From Tetragonia tetragonoides (Eukaryota; Streptophyta; Magnoliopsida; Caryophyllales; Aizoaceae): a stretch of 64,000 bases of DNA. The stretch lies in the NCBI GenBank assembly GCA_038025085.1, contig CM076150.1, forward strand, positions 4,568,001 to 4,632,000, read 5' to 3'. The notes under the pieces were generated by a model, which was not told the DNA's origin, searched no databases, and was given only the letters and a program-made list of their open reading frames with translations. This document shows, piece by piece, positions 1-12,585 of the stretch. The translations under genes were made by a program, and so were the position numbers. How positions within the stretch are numbered: the first letter of the stretch is position 1; every line of letters begins with the position of its first letter.

Positions 1-1436
1 AAGTGGTACTAGAATGTACACTCTGGGTGAGATTAAAGCGGCAACAGAGTTCTTTTCTGAGAATAAGATTATCGGTGTAGGTGGTTATGGAAAAGTTTAC
101 AAAGGAAATATTGAGCACATACCAGTAGCAATTAAGGTTCTTCAGCCAGATGCAACTGACAAGACAAAGGAGTTTCTGAGAGAGGTATTTCTACAGTTCT
201 ACCTTTTCTTCAGTTATGCCTAACTTATGATTCTTATGATTTCAGCTATAGTTCATCTCCTGGTAATATTCTTACCATTTGTTGTTCATTGACCTAATAA
301 GGAGTGAAATCTCATAGTATTCTAACTAATTAAATTTACATCCCCTTGGCTTCCATCTACAACCTGCAGGTTGAAATCCTGAGTCAGTTACGCCATCCAA
401 ATATTGTGTTTCTAATGGGAGCATGTTCTGAAATGGGATGCCTTGTCTATGAGTACATGGAAAATGGGAGCCTTGAAGAACATATTTTCCGCCATAATGG
501 AAGGGCACCCCTTCCTTGGTTTGCCAGGTTCCGTATAGCTTTTGAAATAGCCTGCGGGATTGCGTTCCTACACAGAAAAAAGCCAGAACCAGTTGTGCAT
601 AGAGATCTAAAACCAGGTAATATCTTGCTAGGAAGAGACTGTGTCAGTAAAATCAGTGATGTTGGGCTGGCTAAGCTCCTGTCTGACTACGTGCCTGATT
701 CTATAACAATGATTGGGAACTCTCTGCTTGCTGGAACACTGTATTATATAGACCCAGAATACCAGAGAACTGGAACTGTTCGACCAAAATCAGATCTATA
801 TTCTTTCGGCATTATACTTCTCCAGTTATTGACCGCTCGGCATCCAAATGGGCTTTTGCTAATCATGGAGAACGCCATTGCTAGCGGAGCCTTGTCATAT
901 GTGCTAGACGATTCAGTTAAAGACTGGCCCCTTGCTGAAGCCGAGGAGTTGACTAGGCTCGCATTAGAATGTTGCAAGCTCAGATGCAGAGATAGACCAG
1001 ATCTTGAAACAAGAGTTCTTCCAGTCCTGAAGAAACTTGCAGATGTTGCTGATGCTAGTACGAAGACTTAAAGGAAACAACATTTTTACTCCTAGCCACT
1101 ACTTCTGTCCAATTCTTCATGTGAGATTCATTAATACTCTGCTTAGATTACTGTTCACAATCCTCATATGATCGTTTTATAAATAAACATTACCTGATTG
1201 CTAACAACCTGTTGCTTTTTTTTTTCTTTTTCATATTGCAGGAAATTATGGATGATCCCCATGCCGCAGCAGATGGTTTTACATATGAGCGCAGAGCAAC
1301 AGAAGCATGGCTCGAGAGACACGACGTATCACCGGTGACAAAGCACAAATTGGAGAATTTTAATCTTACACCAAATATGACACTGCTTACTGCTATACAT
1401 GAATGGAGGTCTCGTCTGGCTTCGAAAAGTGCCTGA
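1..1436 (+). CDS. U-box domain protein with kinase domain (plant PUB-kinase family), 3' part, apparent frameshift
   Basis: Only the 3' part of the gene lies in the window; the frame is open to base 1. Exons seen: <2-184, 370 to about 1120, 1242-1436 (GT donors at 185 and 1121; AG acceptors ending 369 and 1241). The kinase part has a Gly-rich loop (GVGGYGKV), the VAIK lysine, HRDLKPGN, the DVG variant of DFG usual in this family, and [11 protein letters not shown] in the activation segment. It ends with the family motif [20 protein letters not shown]. The last exon is a U-box ([19 protein letters not shown]...EAWL), which would recruit an E2 ubiquitin-conjugating enzyme. The kinase frame stops with TAA at 1069-1071. 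The conserved link into the U-box ([10 protein letters not shown], 1091-1120) lies in the next frame, so a one-base shift sits at about 1040-1070. It is either a recent lesion or a sequence error. An N-terminal Usp-like domain would lie outside the window. Confidence 0.86.
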
Positions 1437-1708
1437 GCAGAAAAACTTGTCGGACTGTATGCTAAAAGATTTAGGGGTTCTCTTTCTACTGCCACTTTAA
1501 CACCCCCACCCCAACCCCCCCCCAAAAAAAAAAAAAAAAAGATCATAGACAGTTTCTTGTATATAGGTGTAGGTGGTTGGGTTTACACTAGTTCAGCGAC
1601 AGTTGAATCATATCAATCAGTTTCAAGGTTTTAGTGCAGATGCTTTTAAAAGCTTACAGGATCGTAAATGCTTGTACATTGCCGAATTGCCAGTGCTGAA
1701 GCAATGTC
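1437..1708 (+). other. Probable 3' UTR of the U-box/kinase gene
   Basis: There is no coding signal after the TGA at 1434-1436. The stretch has a C-run followed by an A-run (about 1503-1540) and ordinary AT-rich sequence up to the poly-T start of a LINE relic at 1709. I infer 3' UTR from position only. Confidence 0.4.
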
Positions 1709-4035
1709 TTTTTTTTTTTTTTTTTTTTTTGATAATTAGAATCATTTTATTAATAAGGAAACAGAACCAAAGCTCAAATGACATTGAGCCTAAGCTCCAC
1801 ACACCCATTACACCAAACCAAAAATCACCCCTTGAGTCAACGCCAATACAACCATAGTGAAAAGAACGCAACACATAACAATCCGATACCTAGACACTAA
1901 GGAAGCAACACCCGAACACACCAAAGACAATCAGCCATGTCTAGGAAAAAAACTCGGGAATGATCCTCTCAACTTCTTGTAGATCAGACTATGCAAATAC
2001 TGCAGACTCACCACCCAAAACAAGAGTTCTTCCGTACTAGCAAAATTATCATGAGTACCTCTCAAAGAGTTCGTACACCATACCAGCGAAGATAGTTGTG
2101 CTCTACTCAACCCTCCTTTGCCTTCACCCGCTCCTCTTCTTCCTCCCTGAGCACTTGCTCAATTCTAGATACCATGGAAGTGTCCCTTTCCTTCTAAGAT
2201 AATCCAAGCTTCTTCGCAAAGTCCAGAACCTTGAACGAGTTGTCGGATTTTAATTGCTCTTGATGGATACTCATATGAGAAGCACCGGAACCACCTGGTA
2301 GTAAGCAATGTCGTCTTCAGAATTTTCAGTTTTGTATTTCTCACATTCTTTTTTCTGGTTCTCGGGAAGGCTAGAAGCCCAAGTACATCAGTGTTTCCCT
2401 TGTGATAGGCATGCTGGAGCTTAACCTCCCAATGCTTCTTGAGTAATTGTTGACAATGGAAAATCAAGCTAGCATTTTCTCCAATGAACTTTCTTGGCTC
2501 AAGCAAGAAAGGATCACCATAGAATCGACCTCCAAAGTTAGACGAAGACCTTCACTCCAAGCAATCTCAAAGCTTGCGATTACACCCCACAACTCAGCCA
2601 TTGCCCATGTAATTGCAGATAACACCTGCTGCTGCTCTCCCCCAATTTCCCCTTACTGCCCCAATAGCATTCAGCATAAACTACATTGGGGTTTGAATGT
2701 CCAGTGCCTGTTTCAAGTACTACCCCATCTGATCAAAAAGAGCCAGATAGTAGTTGAAAAAATCAATTTCTAATCACAGTCGTTATGGTTCCGAGATGAG
2801 AGAAACAAATCACATATACGGATATACCCAGTCTCTTATGCACCAGTTATAAATATCTACTTTTGCTCTTGGGTTAAGCTTGTTCCACAAATTTTAGGCC
2901 GCAAACCAGTCCTGCGACACATGTAGATGTAGTGTATCCTCTTCAACGAATTCACAAGACGGCCAAGGAGCATACCTCTCTTCCACTTCCACCTAGACAG
3001 GTCCGTAAGAACCCGGACATGGACAACAAATCCATGCAAATGTTTTGAACTTCTCAGAACAAGGAATCTGCGTAATAGCATTCCAAATTCAATCAATAAG
3101 ATCTGTTTCTCTAGTTCTCATCAGGTTGTAAGCCAATTCAGTAGAAGCACCCTAGAGCATAACCAGGTGAGAGAGTCATTCATATGGGTGCGTTCTTACA
3201 CCCAAAGTTTTCCTCCCAATATTCCCTTACGGACATGAAAATGTCATTATCTACAATGATACAAGTTGCATGGTTAATCAAAGAATCATGAGCAATATAA
3301 AATGTGCAGCCAGAACCTTGCAGTTTGTCCATTAGGGAACGTTCCATCCCAACCCGTGGCAGAGTGATGAGGAACATGTGTTAAGCGGTTAAGCCCCCTA
3401 CTACTCTTCTGCTTTAAGGAATCATCAATTCCTCTTGAAAACTAGGCGACAGACTTCGGAGTATCACTTTCTGACCCGAAATGCGAAAGTCCTTAAAGCG
3501 GGTCATGATCACATCAGCCTCGTCCAAGAACGCCTCAGCAAACAGTACCAGTTCATCTGCAAAGAACAAATGACGAAGGGATGGGCTTTTCCTGTTCAAC
3601 TTTATCGGTTTCCACAAGCCCTCTGTTACAGCCATCTTCAATATGGTTAGATACACACTCCAAGAGTAGCATGAAGATAGGGTGATAAAGGGTCACCCTG
3701 TTTCAGGGGCTAAATGGCTCCGTCTGCTCTCTATTCCACTGCAGCCTCATACAAGCAGTAGTAATACACATCCTTGTAGAGCCCACCATGTCAACCAGAA
3801 AAGGAAGCTCCACCAAGCTATTGTAAATATACTCCCAGCAAAATTAACATTTCTGATCTTCACGCTAAGCCGAAATAAATTGAGGAACACTCCTATACAA
3901 GTCTGTCTCCTAAAGCCGAAATACACCACCTCTGTCTCCTAAAGTACTTTGAAGAACCAAAATGGGTAAACCAATTCCAAGATTCCCTCAATTCTTTGCA
4001 TCACAAGTTATCCTAGCCACTGATTACACTGTGAC
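1709..4035 (-). mobile_element. Decayed, 5'-truncated L1-like LINE relic
   Basis: The left end is a run of about 22 T (1709-1730), which is the poly-A tail of a minus-strand element. Broken minus-strand frames carry LINE features. A reverse transcriptase block has the FADD box changed to FADE (PSLRHLFFADELVLFAEA, within 3414-3656). Near the tail, an RNase H-like end (WEVKLQHAYHKGN, within 2165-2506) resembles that of plant LINEs with RNase H. The intervening frames are interrupted many times. A near-identical 10-bp pair, AAGCAATGTC (1699-1708) and AAACAATGTC (4036-4045), fits an aged target-site duplication and sets the right boundary, so the element is about 2.3 kb of an original 6 kb or so. 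Confidence 0.7.
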
Positions 4036-4045
4036 AAACAATGTC

Positions 4046-4493
4046 CAGCTTAACATGGGATACCTTCCAAGAAAACTCAAGCTTTGGTCTGCTTATATTA
4101 TATTTTAGTCTATTTCCAACCATATCAAGCTTTAATTCAGGACTAGTACACAGGGAAAAACAAAAATATAAGGTATCAGGGTAATTAACCATAGCTAGCT
4201 CCTAGCTTTACTTTGCCAATCTTAACTCTAATTTACAGGAGGGTCTGGCAATGTGTTTGATGAGCCCCTTGAGGATGTTATTTCACTTTTATATGCAGAA
4301 TATGTAGGCTTTACCAAGCCACATTTTATTGCTGATTAATAACAAATAGAGAAGCATTTACTGTTTCAAGCTATATCACTTTTGCACAACCTGCATATTT
4401 TCCAATATAACTTACTTCGTTACCTTTATGTACAGCAAGCGTTTGGTGTGAGAAAGAAGTAAAAATAAGTATATGGCACAAATCTTGAACTGT
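4046..4493. other. Intergenic / 3' UTR between convergent genes
   Basis: This lies between the LINE relic and the stop codon of the minus-strand glyoxalase gene. It is AT-rich with no coding or repeat structure that I recognise. The part next to 4494 is probably the glyoxalase 3' UTR. Confidence 0.35.
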
Positions 4494-7099
4494 TTAAACA
4501 TCAACTTGTGTGAATTCCAGTGCATTAGCATCTGGATCTCTAGTGAAGATTGCGGGTCTTCCCGATCGGCTCAGGGTGTATGGGATGCCTGCCATTTTGA
4601 ATTTGTGTGATTAGAAGTTGCTCCATAGATCATGGCAGAGGCCAGAACATCTTTTTTTAAGCATTTTGATCAAATACGAGAAAAGAAAGAAAAAACCTTC
4701 TACCTGCTTTGTCAAGAACTTCTTTAAGCTTAGCCACATCCTGTATCGCTATACAAGCATGACGATCTCGGCCCCCATGCTCAGGCCGCCCTGTCAAAGG
4801 GTCTGGATTTGGGAGCTCCATCAAGTGAATCATCTCAGACCCTACCCACAGCCATGCACCCCTATAAGGGAGCTTGTTGTGTGGTCTAGCCTCATTTATC
4901 TCCAGGCCTGGCAAGGCAAGGATATATTAAATGCTATGAAAAGAAACTATGGCTTTCTAAATGTGCTCTAAGAAGCAAAGATATGCATACCCAAGACGTT
5001 CTGGTAAAATTCAAGTGATCTTTCAAGGTTCTCGCAGAGAACGCCAACATGGTGCATGCCAACAACTCCGATATCTGTATTAATCACTCCATGTCAGAAT
5101 AACAAGGTCAGAGGTTATAAAAGAGATGAGAGTCCACCAAATACCCTAACTAAACAGCTATTCCAGGATGGGTAGCAAACCAGTGACAATGCTACTTGGT
5201 TCACACGATTTTATAAATCCATTAGAAGTTAGAACCCAAAGAATGTTTAAGGGAAGATGAATTTATAGTAAGAATCACTGAGAACTTGAGAAGGTATCTA
5301 ACTTCATAAACTAAATTGTGAAGTAAGCTGTTTGATTTTTGGGGGGAGCAGTGGGTATTCCAGGCCATGTTGCAGGTTCACTTTTTGGGCTTTGGTATAA
5401 TGTTGTTTTCGTTATTCTATAGGTTTTGTGGCTGGTGATTTACTTAGCTTATTTGGGGGCTAAGGTGCGAGGGGCTTTTAGGAGCTATTTGGTTATTGAT
5501 GTCCAACAAAATTGGACTAGCTTGCTGTAATTTCTTGAGGAGAGCTTGTACTCTTCTGCTGTTCCAGCAATGACATATAATACAATTTTTAAAAAGAGAG
5601 AAATAGTTTAATAGCCCTTGTTAAAGGGGGGGAGGGAGAAAGAAAGAAACTTTCATGAATTAGCCTTTAATTGAGAGTAGGAAAGCAATGTGTAAGATGC
5701 TAATCTCACAGAAGGAAAGTGAAGGTTATTTTGGAAAAGAGTAACTTAAAGAGAAACGGAAGGCGTATATCAATTAATATCTATAGTAAGCCGAGGAAGT
5801 TGAGGGGAAAAAAGTGAAAAAAAAATTAGAAAGTGAATTGTAACAGGAAGACATACCATTCTTTTCACTGATCTCAGTGGAATCATTTACAAGGACATCT
5901 CTTTCAACAGAGGTGGCTCTTCTCACTGAACGACTCCCATAGCCTCTACCGCTTCTACCCAGAGATAGGCTAGATACCAATGATGCTGAGGTGTTGAATA
6001 AAATCCTCTGACCATGATAATTAATCTGACAATGCAGGGAAGAAATAAATCAGGTTGAGTGATTTCTCAAAAGCATAATCAGCCACACAGGATAAATCTT
6101 CCTGTAAAATATTGGCAAACCTTATAGGAAACTTATTTCTGAAAATAACACAATCATGGAGAACATGTTTCTTCCTGTTGCTTCATATGATGTACAGGCA
6201 AATTGTTTTATTAGTTATTATTTACATCTTCCCTAGCTTCATTTTTCTTTAATTGTCTCTGGATGTTATTGCCTACCCTATTCCCTAGCTTCCCTTGCCG
6301 CAGAATTTCCCTTCGTTGTTGTCTTACTTATGTCACTCGTATACGTTGAATCAAGAACTCATTTCTGCACCCAAAGAAGCAAAATGGTGGTTTTTCCATA
6401 GTTTTGGGTACATTTAAAACTTTCCTGTGAGGATACAATTCTATAAAACTTCAGACAACTGTTCATAAAGCTAATGTCACCTAATTGGAGACTAATTAAT
6501 GCACCTGGGAACTGTGAGCTTCCCTTTAGATGACCCACAAAGTAATAAAAATAACAAATTTTTCCCAAACACAAGCCTTGAGGGGAAAATCAAAATCAAA
6601 AAATCTAATAAAATAATTACACAGATATCATCTTATAACATTGAATCCAAGGACTACAATAACAATACTCAGTATGAGTAACGATTCAGGAGAAAATATC
6701 AAATCCAAAACTAAGTCAGATAATTATATAGATCATATTTGATTTTTTGAACCCTTAAACTGATCAATTTTCTTGTAAACAAATTTCCCCATTAGCAATT
6801 GTTTTGCAGCTCCATACAAAATCAAGACAAAACCCAGAAACCAACTATCAGGATTCTAATTCCAATCAACTGAGATATATTGTTGGGACTTGGGATTCAA
6901 TTCAATTCATCATTTTACAAGTCAGAATCTTGATCCCTCTTAAGATAATTGCATCTAAATAACAGTTAGAGAAAGAAGAAAAAAATAAACAATAAATCCG
7001 AATGATTTTGATAACAAACAGCAAAAGAGAGAGAGTAGCTTTGATTGGTACCTTATTTTGTAGAGGGAAAGTGGAAGATGAAGTCAACAGAGACGCCAT
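4494..7099 (-). CDS. Plastid-targeted glyoxalase I-like (VOC family) protein, 5 exons, 199 aa
   Basis: Exons (minus): 7099-7052, 6025-5857, 5074-4991, 4907-4704, 4588-4494. All have GT/AG junctions, and the 600 nt join in one frame ending TAA. Residues 1 to about 72 are rich in Ser/Thr/Arg and look like a chloroplast transit peptide (MASLLTSSSTFPLQ...). The remainder is a vicinal-oxygen-chelate domain: GMHHVGVLCENLERSLEFYQNVLG, RGAWLWVGSEMIHLMELPNPDP, GGRDRHACIAI and GRPAIFTRDPDANALEFTQ. Likely metal ligands are a His of H80-H81, E131, H150 and E193. The closest family I recall is the Arabidopsis At5g57040-type lactoylglutathione lyase/glyoxalase I family protein. The single VOC unit and the plastid leader separate it from cytosolic GLX1, so activity on methylglyoxal-glutathione is inferred. 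The gene appears intact and faces the U-box gene tail to tail. Confidence 0.93.
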
Positions 7100-7264
7100 T
7101 GACAGCAGTGGCAGTTAACCAAGCCGAACTTGGAATTTTGGATGCAGTGGTAGTGGTTTGTGATTGTGTTAACAAGTTTAAAGTTAGGGGACCTCATTAG
7201 CCATTGGCAAGCAATTGTAAGTTTGTAACCGTGTGGCTCAGGATACTCCAATGGACAAGTTTCA
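7100..7264 (-). promoter_or_regulatory. Short proximal promoter / 5' UTR of the glyoxalase gene
   Basis: Only about 165 bases separate the ATG at 7099 from a transposon edge at 7265. I see two CCAAT-type motifs (ATTGG near 7203, CCAATGG near 7250) and no clear TATA box. The right nine bases (7256-7264) are the target-site duplication of that transposon. Confidence 0.4.
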
Positions 7265-7802
7265 GTGTGATTTCCTCATATATACATAATTTACAAAGTA
7301 ATCCCTGAAATAACTTCGATGTAAAAATAATTCCCACCATATACATCATGTAGGCTCGGACTCAGGCGCGGAATGTATTTTTTGTGTGTTAATAACAAAG
7401 CCGCTGTGGCGCACAGAGGTTTTAAAAAGACGCTTTAGGCCATAGCGACTTCCCTTGTATATTTTTCCTCAGTCTTTCCTCCATAAATGTCAGCTCCTTT
7501 AAAAGGAGTTGTGGTGCACAGAGCTTTTGAAAGCCTCTCTGCGCCACAGCGACTTCCTTTGTATATATTTCCACCACCTTTTCTTTGTAAATTAGCTGAA
7601 AACATAAACAATAGTGAGCCGCTGTGGGCCACACCGTCTTTCTAAAGTCTTTGTGCGCCACAGCGGCTTTTATATTAACACGAAAAAAAATGCACTCGCG
7701 CCTGAGTCCGAGCCTATGTGATGTACATGGTGGGAATTATTTTCGAACCGAAGCTATTTCAGGAATTACTTTGTCAATCATGTATATATGAGGAAATCAC
7801 AC
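7265..7802. mobile_element. Non-autonomous Mutator-like foldback element with 9-bp TSD
   Basis: The element is flanked by perfect 9-bp direct repeats CAAGTTTCA (7256-7264 and 7803-7811). Both ends read GTGTGATTTCCTCATATATA inward. The inverted repeats run about 175 bp each (7265 to about 7440, and about 7628-7802), with scattered mismatches, leaving a centre of under 200 bp. A motif around GCCGCTGTGGCGCACA recurs in both orientations, in both arms and in the centre. Nine-base duplications with long inverted repeats are the hallmark of Mutator-like elements. There is no transposase frame. Confidence 0.85.
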
Positions 7803-7811
7803 CAAGTTTCA

Positions 7812-8220
7812 AGTTTTCTTTTCTTTTCCTTTTTTTTAGGATGCAAAGAAGTCTGAGTATTTCTGTGTTCATGCTCGGCTAATTTATTAAACGAGTTTTG
7901 GATTGATGTTCGTGCTCGGTTCGTTTTTTATTGAGTGAGTTTTAACGAGTTTTGACAAAATCGTTTACAAGCTGCTCGCGAGTATGCTAATTTTGAGGGA
8001 AATGTAATCCATGAAAATATTGTACGAGTCGAGTAGGGAGTGGTCATCTTCGGATCGTTTATTAAATGAGCCTTGAATTGATACTCGTGCTCGACTTGTT
8101 TATTATCGAACGAACTTTGACCGAGTATGTTTACGAGCGGCTCGCGAGTGTATCGGCTCGCTTGCACTCCTAGTGTAGGAGGTGGCAACTCCCAAAATTT
8201 GTTTTAAGAATATTTTATGA
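7812..8220. repeat. Dispersed GCTCG-rich repeat with two degenerate internal units
   Basis: Two related units of about 120-130 bp (about 7870-8000 and 8045-8165) share TTTATTAAAYGAG, a GTGCTCGRYTYG core and the terminal motif GCTCGCGAGT. This pattern is a common plant dispersed repeat. No terminal inverted repeats or coding capacity are seen. Confidence 0.5.
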
Positions 8221-9987
8221 TTTTTGAGCTATACAAAAATAAAAATAAATAAATAAATAAAATTGGGGTATTTAAGGATGAGAAATATACAATAATTCTA
8301 ACATAAAAATCATCTCATAAAAACCCTAAAAAAGCAATCAAATTATTATAAAGAGTTTTTAACTATAATTATAAAACAATCTATGTTGGTTAAAGATTAC
8401 TAAATGTTGGATATTGAAAGGGAAAACAGGGTAAAATGTTAAACATCCAAAAATGCAAAAGTGAACGGAACATAAGCGTAATGTTGATTTGGAGAAGGAA
8501 ATGCAGAAATGGATTGTTTGGTTAAATTTAGGGTATGTTCTTTTCCACTTATTCAATAACTATTACTTTTGCTATCAAAAAAAATAACTATTACTTTTAA
8601 TTTAGTTCACTTTATTTCACTTTAGTGAAATTCAGGTCAGGGATGTACATTTTCTCTCACATATAATTACTATTCAGTCCAATTTAATGCAGTATACATT
8701 AGTTAAGTTGAATTTAGTGAAACACAATACACCATTAGAAATAGTTTTTTAAATAAGGTCTCTGGTAAGGGTTGGCTTTATGCAAAAACCCCCTTTTATT
8801 AAGAGTTTTAGATAAGGCCTCTACTTAGAGTTGTTCTCTCTGGATAATAAAGCTCCATTTAGCACATTGTTTTTGCTTGTTTCTTTCTGTTACTCATTAA
8901 CACTCACTAGCAAATACGAACACGGCAATACTAATCATCAAATATCAAATTATGAGAGCAAACACCAAATTAATACTTTCCCGTTTCGTGAAAATATTTG
9001 CATTAGATTTTTTATGGTCTTCAAGATACTAGTACTTTAATCGTAAATAATTATAATTATTTGGATATATAAATTATAAAATTATGATTTCTCAAAGTAC
9101 TATTAAAAAATAATTCAACACAAGTATTTTAACATTATAAATCTTTATATATTTTTAACATATATACAGTCAAAATTTGCTAACTTTAACCTTGAAAAAA
9201 CTAGAGAAAACATTTTTATGGGACGGAGAAAATAGTACTTAGCAGCACATCATTCATTAGCAACGTCTAAAAAATCACTAGGACCAACATAGAAGATCCA
9301 TTCATGTAATAATCGAAGTCTAAATAAGGAAGAGTAAACCTTGTGTAATGCTCGCAGTTCGTAATAAATAATTGTTCCCATCTCTCAGTCTTAGGCTTTG
9401 CATTGTTATACGTATGAATTTTTTTTGCTGATGCGATGTTTTTGAGTATTTGTGAGTATTATTGGAGATTGCTCTCATAATGTAGTGATTAGTAGTACTA
9501 TTGACTGCGGTAAGTGATAATGTGTGTGTTGATAAGTGTTGACGTTTTTTCACGTATTGATAACGGATAAGGGTGAGTGTTGGTGAAAACTTGAAATAAG
9601 AAAGAAAAAAAAAAGACTTATTAAACGAGGCCTCACTATTACTATAAATTAAAATAAATATAAGTATTAGATTATGTTTTGCTCAACCTAATTTTACTTT
9701 TTCTTTTTTTTAATTCAGTTTAATTCTGTTATATAATTCATTTTAGTTAAGTTTATGTGTAACTTATCACTCAGATAATTTTTTTATTCTAAAATTAATT
9801 CATGACAATACTTATGTTATTACAAAGATCTCAATGCATACTTTCAAACAGAGTATAATATTGAATATGTTTGGACGTGTTTAAAATGGTTAAAAGTTAA
9901 GTAATAAAAATCAAATTAGTTCAATTTTATCTATGTGAAAAGAACGGGTCTTACTATATATAGTGGAGTATTCAACAACAAGAAAAA

Positions 9988-10035
<48 letters not shown>

Positions 10036-12440
10036 GAGTTTTTATTTATTTTATTTTGAGTTGATAAAGCAGTTTATTGATTTGAATGGATCGAGAGGAC
10101 TTGATTTATTTTAAGAAAGTAAGGAGAAGATCAATTTGGATTATTTGAAGTATATCAACAATAAGAAAAAGTAATTTGAATCGGATTGGATTGGATCAGA
10201 TTGGATCGGATCGGATCGGATTGAATTTGACATTTAAAATTTGATTTGGATTTTTGGATTAAAAACTTAAGACAAAAAATATTTTAAGTAGTTAAAGTTC
10301 AAAAATTTTCACCCGTGCAACAAAAATAATCAAGACCAAAAAAAGATTGAGGTACATTATATATTGGATCTAGCCAATTTAAGATTCAATATTCCCTCCC
10401 AATAATGTTTATTATATAAGAAAAAAAAATTGAAAATTGAAAGAAAATAGGGAAAAAGGTAAAATGAATGTAGGTAAAAGGTTGTGACTAGTTTCATAAA
10501 AGTACCAAAAATGGGAAGTGAGATCTGGGTTTATCCATCAGGATTTCGTAATTTATTACCCATTTTGTCTAAAATACAGAAAACAAAAGACAAAAAAAAA
10601 AGGTCTGATTTCATCATCATGACCTAAGCATTTTCTTGTCCTTTTTAAATTTTTATGGGAACCTTCGTGCCTTTGTTCCACAATTCCCAAACGTTTTCCA
10701 TAGACCCAGTTATTCAAATCATACAAAAAAGCGCCAATCGCTTTCAACCGCGTACATCGTGTATATATAATAAGTATACCATGATGCTTTTATCCGTTTA
10801 TGATGGTCTTTATTCAATGGTAGTATAGTACTCTACTAGTAGCATTTAATCATCTCCAAACCCATCGGGCTATTTCCTTAGTTAATCAATGATTGAGAAC
10901 ACTTTCTTCACTTAATTATTATGACCTTTTTTTTTGTAATAAAATAGTTGTAAGATACCGCTTACAATGTCTGACACGACACGAACATGAAATTACTGAG
11001 AAAAACACGAACACGACACGAACACGATTAAGTATTACCGAATCTGACACAATTAAACTAATTTGTCATAGAATGTAATTATCTTCGATTCCATATACGT
11101 ATATTTTATGATTTTAAGGCCGATACAAAAATGACACGAAATCAAACACGAATCGACACGACCTGAGACATATAGAGCTAGATCGTTTGCTAATATTTAT
11201 TTTTTGTAAAAAAAAACCTAAAGCAAGTCTTATTTAACACAAGTCACCAACTCAAAAAAAACTTAGGTCATTATTTAGAAATGTAGAGAACACTTATTAT
11301 TAGTAGTGACTATTATTTGACTAAAATGAGACCGTCTAATATTTCATTTTTGTGTATTCAACATTTTAACTGGTAGTAACTAACTATTATTTAATCAGTT
11401 CAAAAAAATACTAATCCTTATAAAAATACTTATTCATCTAACATTTAAATAATAAAAACAGTCCACCCATAATTTCAAAATCATAAGTCGTTTCAACATT
11501 TATGCACACACACGGATTAATCCTTTAAATAAAGTAAGTAAATTAACGACTAAAATCACATTAATTTTTGCACGCACACAAATTATTATCCTCAAATAAA
11601 GTAACTAAGTAACTAGTTAACGACTAAAACCACGTAAAATGCTTATCTTTATAGCTAACCACATAAATGCTTAAATTTTAAGATCACGATAAAAGACTAA
11701 GAATGATTAAATGTTTTCCGAACTTTGCTTTTTTCGTGAAACAAAAAAACATTCCTTAAATATAACTCTTTATTTGATTGGAACATAAAAAGTCATGTTT
11801 ATGTAAACTAGCTAGTTGGGTGCGTTCTTATCCAGTTATTCGGTCAGCAGTTTAGTTCATTCATTGTAATCCACTTTTATGTAGTTTACTTTAGTTCAGT
11901 TCAATTTAGTAGAAAATGACACATCCTGATAAGTTAGTTCATTCATTATGAGAAATTTATTTGTATTTGGTTTTTCTTTTTTTGGGTCCATCAACAACAT
12001 TACGATTGCATACTTTTACCAAACTGAATTGAATTATACTAAACTAAATTAAGCTGAAACCAAGATAAATAGTGTAGTATAGTTGTAACCTTTTCCTTGT
12101 CGACAAACCCACCCTTCAATCCCAAAAACCATTAAACTACTTTTTGTCAAAAAAAAAAAGCACTAAATCACATAAGATTCAGTAGGATTCATATCTCAAA
12201 TGTTCCTTTTTTCCCTTACCAAAAGCATCAAATTAGGATTGACACAAAATGTTTATTAAAGGCAATAATAATCATGTGCTAATCTCCCTTATTAAAAAAA
12301 TCTCATAAATCTTTTTAATTTTGTTTTTAAAAAATAATTTAAAAAAAGAAGGTAATAGGGTGGTCAAGTCACCGTCATTATCCCCCCCACCACCAGAATC
12401 TTCCTTCACCGCGTTCACATTTCCTCACACGCTTCCTTAC
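8221..12440. other. AT-rich intergenic region with low-complexity and MITE-like sequence
   Basis: No gene found. The region contains a (TA)n microsatellite at 9990-10032, a GGATYGGATTGGATC-type run at about 10185-10220, and a CACGACACGAACACG-type dispersed repeat at about 10970-11165. It also holds MITE-like stretches at about 8530-8750 and about 11818-12080 related to the element at 15967, and a fragment of the GAGAC-type MITE family at about 11260-11345. All short open frames here lack codon bias or recognisable domains. Confidence 0.5.
9990..10032. repeat. (TA)n microsatellite, about 43 bp
   Basis: Uninterrupted TA dinucleotides; TATAGTGGAG occurs on both sides. Confidence 0.98.
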
Positions 12441-12466
12441 TCTCCTCTCTTTCTCTCTCCTCATCA

Positions 12467-12474
12467 TATAAATA
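12467..12474 (+). promoter_or_regulatory. TATA box of the HARBI1-like gene
   Basis: TATAAATA lies 112 bases before the ATG at 12586. It is followed by a strongly pyrimidine-rich leader (about 12480-12585), as is usual in plant core promoters with a Y-patch. Transcription would start at about 12500. Confidence 0.65.
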
Positions 12475-12585
12475 CACCCCACCATTTTCTCATTTTTCTT
12501 CCATTCACATTTCATTTTTTTTCAACCCAAATTCAAACTTCAACTCTTTTCTCTCTTTCATTTTCTCTCTCTTCTTATCTATTTG

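Noticed and set aside
7422..7661. 79- and 65-codon minus-strand frames
   Set aside because: They lie in the palindromic arms of the MULE element; repeats translate into themselves.
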